Shown here: one piece after another, positions 10,501 through 18,240 of the stretch
Layout: the number at the start of each line of letters is the position of its first letter
Numbering within the stretch: the first letter of the stretch is position 1
Origin: Nemertoderma westbladi
Taxonomy: Eukaryota; Xenacoelomorpha; Nemertodermatida; Nemertodermatidae
Reading direction: 5' to 3'
Length of the DNA: 64,000 nucleotides
NCBI GenBank assembly: GCA_032718475.1
Contig: JAUCBJ010004237.1
Coordinates: 1 to 64,000, forward strand
Translations under genes and position numbers: made by a program
Notes under the pieces: generated by a model
The model's database searches: none
Seen by the model: only the letters and a program-made list of their open reading frames with translations
What the model was told of the DNA's origin: nothing

Positions 10501-10698
10501 GGAGATCTCGTAATCGTTACGGATGATACTATCATCAACAACCAATGGCGGTTGGCGAGAGTTGTAGGCACTTACTCCGACGAGGACGGAAGAGTCCGAT
10601 CGGTAGAAGTGCGGATAGGTGGTAAGATAGGTGCGAAGGACAGAAAAACCTACAGGAGAGCTGTAGGGAAATGCTGTCTGTTAGAAGGGGCACCTTAG
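7552..10698 (+). CDS. BEL/Pao pol: reverse transcriptase, RNase H, integrase
   Basis: In frame with the preceding gag-protease across TAG 7549-7551. The reverse transcriptase has the FTYDIEGMFNQVRV segment and the catalytic FYVDDG box (about 8061). RNase H follows with LHMFSDASLEAYGAAL, KLELTAARLG and HYWTDSMVVLGWL, giving the Asp/Glu/Asp residues. Next come the integrase zinc-binding region (ending CQTCRRAKK) and a core with DDE residues in GVDMFGPIK, YSDNGTNFVGAE and GCVERLVGSSK. A DUF5641-type C-terminal domain (RKGDLVIVTDDT) ends the protein. It would copy element RNA into DNA and insert it with 5-bp target duplications, matching the flanks seen. All catalytic motifs appear intact, so only the amber codon and upstream gag breaks argue against activity. 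Confidence 0.93.
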   Translation, partial: NEYIHRTIKKYVEKGWAVGLPVDEPNTDRTYYLPLHVALNPKKGKLRMVVDASAKTNGKCLNDYLLEGPNIYNSGIEVLLRFRNGKHTFTYDIEGMFNQVRVTEEDSDSQRFLWYNGEEEPSIIPAYKMVVQNMGAKSSSFTTTMAVRDTVKGKEDRYSTRAVDMIRHGFYVDDGMEPGNTVKEILDTGREVRDILKGSGFNLTKFQSSSEEFIKAIEDKRPESTMDNPTTAKGQDMANKRTESQQKALGIVWNRETDELKYQLSQEGADIHTKRGYVSYIARIYDPLGLASPLLVTGKQILKRVYKLKDEWDVEVPEEIKKQWSKWTGDLEKMGTYNMPRVYFPDGNMTNLDLHMFSDASLEAYGAALYLVQREGAHKPRLAFSKAKSTPPDSASVPKLELTAARLGVRATAYLVDTIPNIVETHYWTDSMVVLGWLHNERTRYPIFVANRVDEIRATTELERWHYCPTDENPADLLSRGVVRHTFLKKEVLWQHGPQFLSDKEAWPPMKKVDPGSEVVSEGEEGDSEGEEIYSRMVREIRDVQPRRELCDNPTDKLLSYSSSWYKTKKLVAYWRAFRNFLAGVGKDKIKTYIDLEGVAKAIIRYEQRKNYGDEVERVGNQQHLRRDSELITLSPQLNDDGILVMNSRVGYNNSIIVPPKPIIIPTGSPIVHQIIWDSHKSILHGGTNRTLTEIRRTFWVKQLRKKVKAVVGQCQTCRRAKKERAIQEMAPLPASRVRQHDPPFTHCGVDMFGPIKIKVMRHTEKRYGIIFVCNNTRAVGIELAQDATASAFINALERFRDRKGGTIAVIYSDNGTNFVGAENEMAEALDILEGEEVRAAMRRRQVKWERRTPYAPHTLGCVERLVGSSKRLMTKLMNTHMVTEDVLRTVLAKCEGIINSRPLYPENDDPESLDMLTPSHFLMERPATIDMRGVDPDDIHSRQSWKVAKAISAEYWRRWVEEYLPMLHKRSKWRKQNRELRKGDLVIVTDDTIINNQWRLARVVGTYSDEDGRVRSVEVRIGGKIGAKDRKTYRRAVGKCCLLEGAP

Positions 10699-10739
10699 TG
10701 GAGTTAGAGAAGTGTTTAGTCGTCCAAGCTTTGGACTGA

Positions 10740-10861
10740 GGGGGGTGGGATTGAGGGCGAGACGCCCTTCCAACACATAAAAAAAAAATAATAAAAAAAA
10801 TAAAAATAAAATAATAGTACATAGTAGGTACGCAGTTAGTAGGCAGAAGTTAGTCAGTAAG
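10740..10861. other. A-rich spacer after pol
   Basis: A GC-rich 40 bp (gaggggggtgggattgag and following) is followed by an A-rich tract of about 40 bp at 10780-10815, then the first diverged units of the GGTACGTAGTACC array. No ORF is seen. Confidence 0.6.
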
Positions 10862-11400
10862 AAGGTACGTAGTACCTAGAGTTAGTTAGTTAAGAGGTAC
10901 GTAGTACCTAGAGTTAGTTAGTTAAGAGGTACGTAGTACCTAGAGTTAGTTAGTTAAGAGGTACATAGTACCTAGAGTTAGTTAGTTAAGAGGTACGTAG
11001 TACCTAGAGTTAGTTAGTTAAGAGGTACGTAGTACCTAGAGTTAGTTAGTTAGTTAGGAGGTATGTAGTACCGCTAGTTAGGAGAGAGTTAGAGGTACGT
11101 AGTACCTAGAGTTAGTTAGTTAGTTAGGAGGTACGTAGTACCGCTAGTTAGGAGAGAGTTAGAAGGTACGTAGTACCGTTAGTTAGAGAAGAGTTAGAGG
11201 GTACGTAGTACCGTTAGCTAGAGAGTTAGAGGGTACGTAGTACCGTTAGTTAGAGAAGAGTTAGAGGGTATGTAGTACCGTTAGTTAGAGAGTTAGAGGG
11301 TACGTAGTACCGCTAGTTAGAGAGTTAGAGGGTACATAGTACCGTTAGTTAGAGAAGAGTTAGAGTTAGAGGGTATGTAGTACCATTAGTTAGAGAGAGA
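10862..11400 (+). repeat. Tandem array of palindromic GGTACGTAGTACC units
   Basis: I count about 16 copies of GGTAYRTAGTACC, spaced roughly 30-45 bp apart by variants of gttagttagttaaga or gagttagag. The first six units are almost perfect 32-33-bp repeats; later ones diverge. Each core is a self-complementary hairpin (GGTAC / GTACC). The array separates pol from the 3' ORFs. A role in transcription, RNA structure or translation of the 3' module is possible but not shown. Confidence 0.92.
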
Positions 11401-11898
11401 GAGTAAGAGGTAGAAGGGTATATAAGATATAGATATTAGTTAGCAGTTAGTAGCGAGAGGGAGGCATATGAGTACAGTTGGGTAAATCGTGTGGCCACAC
11501 GACGCATACTTCTGTACTGCACAAGCCCACAGAGTAGGCCAGAATGTGGATTAGAGAATAGAATAATCCATAGGCAATAGTAAGTAGTAGGACAGTAGAA
11601 TTAAAATTAAACTAAAAATAAATAGATAGATAAAAATAAATAGAATAGGGCTGAAAGTTACAAATTATGGCAACACTAGGAAAGTTATTCTGGAACATAA
11701 TAAAAGTAACGGACAGAAATCGAAATTAGGGTGTATTTACTAGCTTCAGAATTAATTAGTAAGAATTTAGGCTAAAAGGGCGCAGTTAAGTAAGGAATAG
11801 GCCATTATCGGACTGTACAGAACATCTTAGATACATCACTCATCTGTATTGCGCCTTGGTAAGGCACCACCTTACAGGTGAGCGAGTGAGTGTTCGGA
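11401..11898 (+). other. Leader of the 3' ORF module
   Basis: Non-coding 500 bp between the array and the exonuclease-like ORF. It contains AT-rich tracts (11590-11650) and, just before the ATG, a small hairpin (GTAAGG / CCTTAC, about 11861-11876) overlapping ccttacag/gtgagc. That string resembles a splice acceptor abutting a splice donor. A spliced or separately promoted mRNA could serve the downstream ORFs; no clear TATA box was identified. Confidence 0.4.
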
Positions 11899-13593
11899 AT
11901 GGCGAGCAAATTGATCAGAAAGAGAAAGGCGGAGTCAGGAGGAAAGGAGATACTGGTGGATTTCACCGAGAGGCATCCGGAAGAGAAGACGAGAGGATAC
12001 TACGAGAGGTTGGAAAGGGGTCACGCGGCACGAGCGCTGCAGGATCACTTCCGGGAGATGCACGAACAGCGGCTGGTCGGGACCTACGGGACGCCGTCGC
12101 TGGACAACGCGATCTTCCAACACTTCCACTACGTGGTGAAAGGGGACGATGCGAAGTTCAGGATTCCGAAGTACCCGAGGGAATCACCGAGGAAGGACTG
12201 GAAGAGATTCATAGAGTCTGTCAACAGGGGAGGATATATGATCCTAGACGACGAGGGAACCGTGGAAGACGAGGCGGGTTCGAGACGAGGATCGGCGGGG
12301 TCGGCCAGGACCATACTCCTACATTTGGCCGCACCAAATGGGGACATCTTCTTATTCGATCTAGGAACGTATGGGAAGAAGGACGGGCCAAAATTAAACC
12401 GGTTGCCGAAAGCGGTACAAGTCTTGGTAAGAGAGAAGTCGACGACGAAAGTAGGATCGGCGATTCGCGAGGATGCGGAGAGAATCATCGGTCCGGACGC
12501 CACCAACCTCCTGGATATGCAGAAGGTCTTTATGGCTATGACGGCACCGGATGGGTTGGGGGTAGTCGAAAACACAGGCCAATGCGGGGCAGTGGCAATG
12601 GGCCAACTATTGGGGCTCGTGTGCCACAAACCGATGGACTGGGGGAAGTTCAGGGAAGAATACGGAGCAGAACTAGCGAACTCGCTAAAGTGGGGAGCGA
12701 GACCGGGAAAGCAAGAGGTATATCAATTCCGCAGAGGAGCGATAAAGGTATATCAGAAGCGATATATCCTGCAGGAAGACTGGATGATGATAAGTTTGCT
12801 TAACTTATTTATGACCGTGGTTATCGAGAGGGAACCAGCGGCATTTCTGTTATCAGGATCACCCCTAAGCTACAGGAGAGCCTTTAAAATGGCCTCCGAC
12901 TGTCTGGCAGACCACCCGGGGCTGAAGGGCGAGTCGGTGTACTACAACAGCCGACATCTGGTAGACGGGGAGACAGATACGCCGTATCAGAGATGGGAGC
13001 AGCTAGAAACGGATAGACGAGAAGCAAAGCGACTGGAAGAAGTCGCTAGATGGGAGAGGATAGAAGCAGAGGAGAGGGAAGAGGAGGCCAGGACGCAGAG
13101 TTACGTGTTCGAGGAACAGGCAGGCTTAGACGAACTTCATTGGACTTCGTCAGGGAGTTCGGGGGAGTCTCTAGGGCGAGAACTGGGATGGACGGTGGGA
13201 TCACCGAAACAGTCGACGTCGGGGTTGCAAGAGATGCCCATACCAGCGGGCGCCGAAGGCGACCAACCGCCAAGGAAGTTAAGGGAACTAGAGGGATGGA
13301 GAGCTACGGGCGAGAGCCAAGGCGGGAAGGGACATAGTGGATCCATCGGGATACCGGGGTTGGAGCCACTGCCAGAGGAGGAGGATGACGACGAGTTCGG
13401 AGAGATGCCGCCCATCGAGAGGATAGGCCACTCGGACACGGACTGGGTTGGCGGAAGGGTGGTGACGGCCAGTGGGCGAGGGCCTTCTGGAACAGATCCG
13501 GTAAACGGACCTGGGTGCACGAGGAGCCGGCGATGGATTTCGCGGGGAGCACTATCAGGTTGGGCGAGCAACCGGGGACGGCACCACGGATAG
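11899..13593 (+). CDS. 3' accessory ORF of element A with probable RNase D-like (DEDD) exonuclease domain
   Basis: 564 residues, counted from the ATG at 11899. Residues ~110-305 read like a 3'-5' exonuclease of the RNase D/WRN type. Exo I is the DxE in YMILDDEG (Asp117, Glu119). A strand pair follows (ILLHLAAPNGDIFLFDLG, 139-156). Exo II is KVGSAIREDAERI (Asp192), then NLLDMQKVF (203-211). A possible Exo III is RYILQEDWM (Tyr289, Asp294), with one residue more between Tyr and Asp than the usual YxxxD. A charged helical segment (about 365-405) and a Ser/Gly/acidic tail follow. It sits after pol, where retroelements sometimes carry env or accessory genes, and overlaps the zinc-knuckle ORF, so the two may form one protein by frameshifting. 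The fold call is by motif and spacing only; a capsid-like function is an alternative. Confidence 0.6.
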   Translation: MASKLIRKRKAESGGKEILVDFTERHPEEKTRGYYERLERGHAARALQDHFREMHEQRLVGTYGTPSLDNAIFQHFHYVVKGDDAKFRIPKYPRESPRKDWKRFIESVNRGGYMILDDEGTVEDEAGSRRGSAGSARTILLHLAAPNGDIFLFDLGTYGKKDGPKLNRLPKAVQVLVREKSTTKVGSAIREDAERIIGPDATNLLDMQKVFMAMTAPDGLGVVENTGQCGAVAMGQLLGLVCHKPMDWGKFREEYGAELANSLKWGARPGKQEVYQFRRGAIKVYQKRYILQEDWMMISLLNLFMTVVIEREPAAFLLSGSPLSYRRAFKMASDCLADHPGLKGESVYYNSRHLVDGETDTPYQRWEQLETDRREAKRLEEVARWERIEAEEREEEARTQSYVFEEQAGLDELHWTSSGSSGESLGRELGWTVGSPKQSTSGLQEMPIPAGAEGDQPPRKLRELEGWRATGESQGGKGHSGSIGIPGLEPLPEEEDDDEFGEMPPIERIGHSDTDWVGGRVVTASGRGPSGTDPVNGPGCTRSRRWISRGALSGWASNRGRHHG

Positions 13594-14159
13594 TATTCGG
13601 GGAGACGATGCCCGAGAGGGGCGGAGAGATCGACGTAGACAGGGACACCAACGTAGAGAAGTTCGCCTACCAGCGACTCCACAGACCGCGGAGATCGCTT
13701 GGGACGAAGGACGACGTGGGGCCGGAGACATTGGTACTCGGCTGCAACTACTGTGGCAGGCAGACCCACCAGGAAAGGAGCTGCTTGTACCGGTTCCAAA
13801 AGGGAACCTTTTGTCTCTACTGCCGAGAGCCGAGCCACAGGATGGGGGCGTGTCCACGGTTGCATAACCGATGTCCAAAGTGCAACTTTCGGGGACACTA
13901 CGGACGCCAGTGTGACTGGATGGACGACGAAGAGAAGTTCAGAAGATTCGAGGAGTGGGCCGACGTCGGGGCCATGACGCGCCAGCGCATGAAGGCCCAG
14001 GAGTTCAAGTGGGGTTTCTTCCTTATCAATCAGGAGGCTCACATGGAAATCATAAGGCGGAGGCTACCGTTTACCTATCAAGAGGTAGCAACAGCAGCGT
14101 CGTATGCCGGAGTGATGAACACACAAAGATATTTGGACAGGTGGACGCCACAGAACTGA
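13533..14159 (+). CDS. 3' accessory ORF with three CCHC zinc knuckles
   Basis: The open frame begins before 13515 and overlaps the previous ORF in the -1 phase; the first ATG is at 13533. Three CX2CX4HX4C knuckles are visible: CNYCGRQTHQERSC, CLYCREPSHRMGAC and CPKCNFRGHYGRQC, at about 13743-13784, 13812-13853 and 13872-13913. Such knuckles bind single-stranded nucleic acid in retroviral nucleocapsids. The element already has a gag knuckle, so this is a second nucleic-acid-binding module. A -1 shift in the ~80-bp overlap would join it to the exonuclease-like protein, but no classical slippery heptamer was recognised. The frame stops at TGA 14157-14159 and stays open afterwards. Confidence 0.8.
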   Translation: MDFAGSTIRLGEQPGTAPRIVFGETMPERGGEIDVDRDTNVEKFAYQRLHRPRRSLGTKDDVGPETLVLGCNYCGRQTHQERSCLYRFQKGTFCLYCREPSHRMGACPRLHNRCPKCNFRGHYGRQCDWMDDEEKFRRFEEWADVGAMTRQRMKAQEFKWGFFLINQEAHMEIIRRRLPFTYQEVATAASYAGVMNTQRYLDRWTPQN

Positions 14160-14441
14160 GGGGAGTTTAGGGATTTCTTGGCGGAGCACGTGCCGCGAGC
14201 AATGAAGATGATCCTATGGGACGCCATCAGAGGGAGACAACAGGGCCACTCTGAGGGGCCACCGGCGAAGCGATATCAGGCACTAATAACACCAGCGCCC
14301 AAGGAGCCAACAACCGGAATCAGCAGGGAGGTGGCGGCGAAAGTCCGAAAGCAGAAAGCGGATCCCAGAGGAGCGGTGGTAACCAAGAAACGACCCAGGG
14401 AAGAGGATGCCAGGGGGAACTATCCCCAGAGGAACAGATAG
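14160..14441 (+). CDS. In-frame continuation after TGA (basic tail)
   Basis: The same frame as the zinc-knuckle ORF continues for 93 codons after TGA 14157-14159 and ends at TAG 14439-14441. The residues are rich in Lys, Arg and Pro (for example KVRKQKADPRG). It could be a tail reached by stop-codon readthrough, or the TGA may be a recent nonsense mutation. With one copy the two cannot be told apart. Confidence 0.5.
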   Translation, partial: GEFRDFLAEHVPRAMKMILWDAIRGRQQGHSEGPPAKRYQALITPAPKEPTTGISREVAAKVRKQKADPRGAVVTKKRPREEDARGNYPQRNR

Positions 14442-15123
14442 GTTCCCAGGGCCGGGGGGAGAGAAACTGAGACTTGGACGTGGTACGCCTGGAAGGCGCC
14501 GCGTGGGACGTACGAACTATTAAGTACAAATTAAGCTGATGCAAATAATTAAATAAGTGCAATTATATGTACGTACGTAGTAATCAGTAGTTTAGCAATA
14601 AAATATACGTTCGGAGTAAGTACTATAGTCATACAACCTTTCTCAATTAGCTACTGGGACTGGGGGGATAACTGACTATGGCACTATGAATGAGACACCA
14701 GACGATTTCACACTTCTTGAGTGCGACGGCACAAGAGGGGGGGGGGGGGAGATTCGTCAGAAGGGATGAGGTAGTCGAAGCGGGGTTGAGGGACGGAGTA
14801 ATAGTGCGAAGTGCGGAGAGAGTGCGGACGCAATTCTAGTGTGGGGGGGGGGGGGAGAATAAGAGGCTGAGTGAGGGACGAGGAGGTCCGAGGGTATGAG
14901 AGAGTTAGGGTGAGAGTGGAGAAGAGATAGGGCGAAAGTGTTGGGGAAACAAAAGTCGCGTGAGAGGTGAGCGCGATCGGCCCGACATGGACGCCAGGCA
15001 TACAGGGTAGCGTTATCATACCCATAGGGAGCAGCCTGGAAAGCCGGCTCCGAGAGAAAAGAATTCCACCCCACACCCGATACTAGATCGGGATCCAGCG
15101 GGATTGTAGCGCACTTAAGGTGG
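14442..15123 (+). other. Non-coding 3' region of element A
   Basis: No convincing ORF. It contains two G runs (about 14738-14750 and 14842-14855) in purine-rich sequence, and simple AT-rich stretches near 14530-14620. It probably corresponds to the 3' untranslated region before the polypurine tract. Confidence 0.6.
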
Positions 15124-15161
15124 ATGCTATCTTCTCACCGGGAAGATAGCATGGGGGGGAG
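15124..15161 (+). promoter_or_regulatory. Perfect 11-bp hairpin plus polypurine tract
   Basis: Arms 15124-15134 (atgctatcttc) and 15142-15152 are exactly complementary around a 7-nt loop. They are followed at once by the purine tract GGGGGGGAG (15153-15161) abutting the 3' LTR. The purine tract is the expected primer for plus-strand DNA synthesis. The hairpin directly before it is unusual and may position RNase H cleavage or RNA 3' structure; that part is inference. Confidence 0.8.
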
Positions 15162-15706
15162 TGTTAGCTTATTCAATCCCGCTAACACCCCATAAAAGTT
15201 AAGCCGATAAGCAATATTGGGGGCCACGAGATTGGGTAATCACCAACTCGTGTCACCCCAATAAAATGGGAAGGAGAAACACAATGAGGGTCAGGGGCCA
15301 AACCCCTAACCCAGAGAGAACAGGTGGAGTGAACGGGAACACTCCAAAGGGCGCCAACAAGGGTATCAACCAATCAGAGGGGGGAAAGGCATCGATTAGG
15401 TAGAGTAACAAGGCCAACCCGTGCAATATAGCCAGTTGGCAGTAATCATTTCATTCAGTTATCTCAGTATCATATTGGTGCTAGTTAGGTTAGTTAGTTT
15501 AGCTAGGGAAGGACCGGGACTTTAATTACCGTATCCCGCCTTCCGTATACGACAACATTATCCATATCTATGCTTATATCTATATACCCGTACAACCGAT
15601 TATTATATACGACGAACGACACGAACTCTTTTTACCTTTCACACACGGCGGGGACGCGTGAACTAAACAACCGGATAAACCGGGATCCTTCCTGGATCCC
15701 GTCACA
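15162..15706 (+). repeat. 3' LTR of element A
   Basis: 545 bp, matching the 5' LTR with three substitutions (c/a near 15452, g/t near 15547, t/c near 15612). It ends GTCACA and is followed by the target duplication tcaac at 15707-15711. Confidence 0.95.
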
Positions 15707-16260
15707 TCAACAGGAGTCACGACATTGCGGCGCCTGTAAACTGTTTGGCCAGTTGGAGCAGGTAGAGAAGTGGTATTTTCAGTTTCCTCTATCGAAAAAG
15801 GACCAGGTGGTTCTGCCATTCGTGTCTCAACTACATTTGTACGGTTAGAATCTACCAGTGGTCGTTTTGAATGATGTGCTTGTTCATCTTCGGAAGAAGC
15901 CTGAGGTGGGCCCATTCGCTTGTACAATGGAAAATGGTGGCGCCTTCTTGCGGATTCCGACTTGGGGACAACCCGAGGAGTCAAATTTAATAGTTGTTCG
16001 AACCTATAGCCAAGTCTCTTCATGTCTCTGGCCTTATTCAATATCACATTAAACTCTTCATCGCCTAAGAAACCATGGGTTAGTATATTTACATCACATA
16101 ATTGTCCTTCATAATTCACCCTATAGTTACCACCTTGAAGCTTTGGCTTACCGTCGTAATCTTCTACCTCAGACGATAAATCAACAATGAATATTGAATT
16201 GTCCGCCCTGCAGTACACAATAGCATTTTTGTAGGTATCATCAACGTCATTGACATCCAT
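15707..16260 (-). pseudogene. DUF4806-domain protein, N-terminal half (split by element A)
   Basis: Starts at ATG 16260 on the minus strand. The first ~90 residues form a compact region (VDLSSEVEDYDGK, then GNYRVNYEGQLCDVNILTHG) of the kind often found ahead of DUF4806, probably a small beta-rich domain. A Pro/Ser/Arg-rich linker follows and is interrupted after ~184 codons by the LTR retrotransposon. The gene continues at 3280-2711. Its position 16 bp downstream of the CACTA-like transposase suggests it is the second gene of that element. Confidence 0.65.
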
Positions 16261-16275
16261 ATTTAATAATAATAA

Positions 16276-18213
16276 TTACTTTCTATTACAGAGTACTGAA
16301 ACATAAAACAGATCATGGTGAGGAAAACAGATAAACCAATGGAATGACTCTATTATAGTTTCTATGACTGAACCATACCTAAATAAACCCTCCCCATACC
16401 GATGACTCACACATGGAGATGAATATAGATCAGCCACATGTTCAAGTTTATTTCCTGAAACGTTAATACTCTGAATATCATAGGAAACTAATGACACTAT
16501 TATGACGCATTTACTATCATTTACATAAATACAGTTTCCCCTTTTCAATTTCACTACTTTGATTTAAGTCTTCGTTTCAGAATGGACATGTAGGATTCGA
16601 AATGGAATGCGCTCCATTTATCCAATGCTCCAAATTTCTCAACATAATCAACAATGTGGGATAAAATGTAAACATTATACGTATACATGATAGATGGTGT
16701 ATAGAGTTCAGACAACTTTGAATGAAAATTGTTAATTAGATCTCGTGCATACGAAGTATATATTACGTTAGAAGCCAAATCATTTGACACTAAGATTTGG
16801 ACAGTAACATGGAGCATCATAAGATTATCAAAATATAGCTTTGGGAGAAATTCTTTCATGAGTGGACTGGCATATAGTAAGAAGTTCCTAAATTCTGAAG
16901 CTTTAAAGTGTTTTAATTCGTCAAATCCACGTAATTTTCGATTAAATATTAAAGGCATATATCTTCCAAATGATTTGAGAATAGAATTCAGATCACATTT
17001 CCTACTTGGTCGAAGAGCACATGGCAAAGGCATAGTACGACTACAAATGAAATCGGTAGAGACCCAACTACTGATCAACTGCTTCACTACACCCAGGCAC
17101 ACATATACAGTGCATGTATTCTGGAGGTACAGATGATACAAAGCCAAATAAATTCCTTAAAGGTGATAAACTTTTCTGGTGGACTGTATCTGAAATGGAA
17201 AGATATTCGTGATCTGTTCGAGGAACAAAACCGCTTCCCGGAAAAATGTTCTTTGTATTTTCAATATTACGAGCACCATAAATTTTACAATATGTGCAAG
17301 AACCATAACCAGAATGGCCTTTATTACACAGTAGCCAGGTACAAGCAGGGACATCTGCAATAAGAAGCATTGTTATAATGTGATTCGAAAAAACATAGTC
17401 TATAAACAACTTTAAATACTCTGAAACATTGTAAGGTTTACCACTTGGTCCAACCCAAAGCGCGATTACAAATGGAGGTATATTTGATCATAAATACAAC
17501 CAAGTATTGGCCAATATGAAGCATTTGATAACTTAGTCCATGGAGTGCCATCAATGTTAATAACAATTTGCAAAGAATGATAATCACGCGAAATTCCAAA
17601 AAATCTCATATATCCCCCAGAGCAGTATGTGATGTCTTTTTTGGAAGGATATAATGTTCTATTGCTATCTAACAACAGCAAATTATGATGATGACGAAGG
17701 GTTTCGGTAGATAACGGTAAATCTGGATGACCGCTAATTTTCAAAATAGACAATAGTGATGAAAATGCCCAGTCGGAAACGGTAGCAATTAGTGTTTAGC
17801 CAGCTTAGGAGACAACAGCACAGCTTGTCATTTTTAACATACATATCATCATTGGAACTGCACATTTCAATAACACTATCAACTGATAATACATCACTTT
17901 CATCACTACTACTGTCCGAATCACAATGACTAGCTTCTGACAACTGACTAGTTGTAGTCATATCTATATCTACAACTGCTGTGCAAGCTAAAGAATTAAT
18001 CGGTATACCGGTATTGATATCGGTATCATCATTTATCAGAATATTTTGATGAAGCTGCTCTGGAGCTATAGCCAATGTGTCACCTTGACTGTTCTGGTTT
18101 TCGATTACCGCTACCGGTACTGGAATAATCGAATCGGTAGGACTATGTAAAAAAGGAATCTCATTTGCTATCTCTCTTTGTTGGCTCCGAAATAATGACG
18201 ACCTTGATGACAC
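16276..18213 (-). pseudogene. CACTA/EnSpm-like transposase, decayed
   Basis: The gene is read right to left in overlapping frames broken by frameshifts. 18213-17734 is a Ser/Asp-rich N-terminus, opening with a GTG in the listed frame, so the real start may be upstream or spliced. 17753-17466 contains IVINIDGTPWTK and YWPILGCIYD, the first catalytic-type Asp region. 17409-17068 contains ADVPACTWLLCNKGHSGYGSC and CTYCKIYGAR, then PPEYMHC. 17147-16554 contains LGVVKQLISSW, FKASEFRNFLLYASP and the FGALDKWSAFHFESY segment typical of the C-terminal half of animal CACTA-type transposases. 16554-16276 is the tail, with SSPCVSHRYG. Together these match the layout of that family. The frame breaks make it a pseudogene unless introns explain some of them. 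Confidence 0.7.
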
Positions 18214-18240
18214 ACTACTGACGTAGCTTTGGCAGTATGG

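Larger units (their letters stand above)
3281..15706 (+). mobile_element. BEL/Pao LTR retrotransposon, element A (12.4 kb)
   Basis: The element is bounded by 545-bp direct LTRs (TGTTAG...GTCACA) and flanked by a 5-bp duplication, tcaac, at 3276-3280 and 15707-15711. The LTRs differ at three visible positions, so the insertion is young. Internal order: gag-like ORF (3900-5162), gag-protease (5437-7551), pol (7552-10698), palindrome array (10862-11400), exonuclease-like ORF (11899-13593), zinc-knuckle ORF (13533-14159), then hairpin, polypurine tract and 3' LTR. At 12.4 kb it is long for BEL/Pao because of the extra ~4.4 kb after pol. This copy looks defective: frame breaks at about 5150 and in the poly-G tract, and in-frame stops at 7549 and 14157. 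Confidence 0.93.
2597..18240 (-). mobile_element. CACTA (EnSpm)-like DNA transposon remnant, host of element A
   Basis: On the minus strand, from right to left, there is a decayed transposase (18213-16276), then a DUF4806 gene that starts at 16260 and resumes at 3280-2711 after interruption by element A. The two genes lie 16 bp apart on the same strand, as expected for a two-gene transposon. The ends are approximate: no convincing CACTA-type terminal inverted repeats were found at either side. The left limit is set by the abrupt end of BEL copy 1 and the right limit by the last readable transposase sequence. Confidence 0.6.

Noticed and set aside
10862-11400. CRISPR-like array
   Set aside because: Repeats are palindromic and spacers are themselves repeats, not unique; animal retrotransposon context.
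11856-12803. 315-codon open frame overlapping the exonuclease-like ORF
   Set aside because: Low-complexity Gly/Arg-rich reading in the alternative frame of a purine-rich gene, with no domain; a frame shadow.
13440-13593. Programmed -1 frameshift signal
   Set aside because: No slippery heptamer in the correct phase was recognised, so only the overlap is reported.
13137-14042. 301-codon minus-strand frame opposite the 3' module
   Set aside because: Pro/Leu/Ser-rich antisense shadow of the zinc-knuckle region, with no motif.
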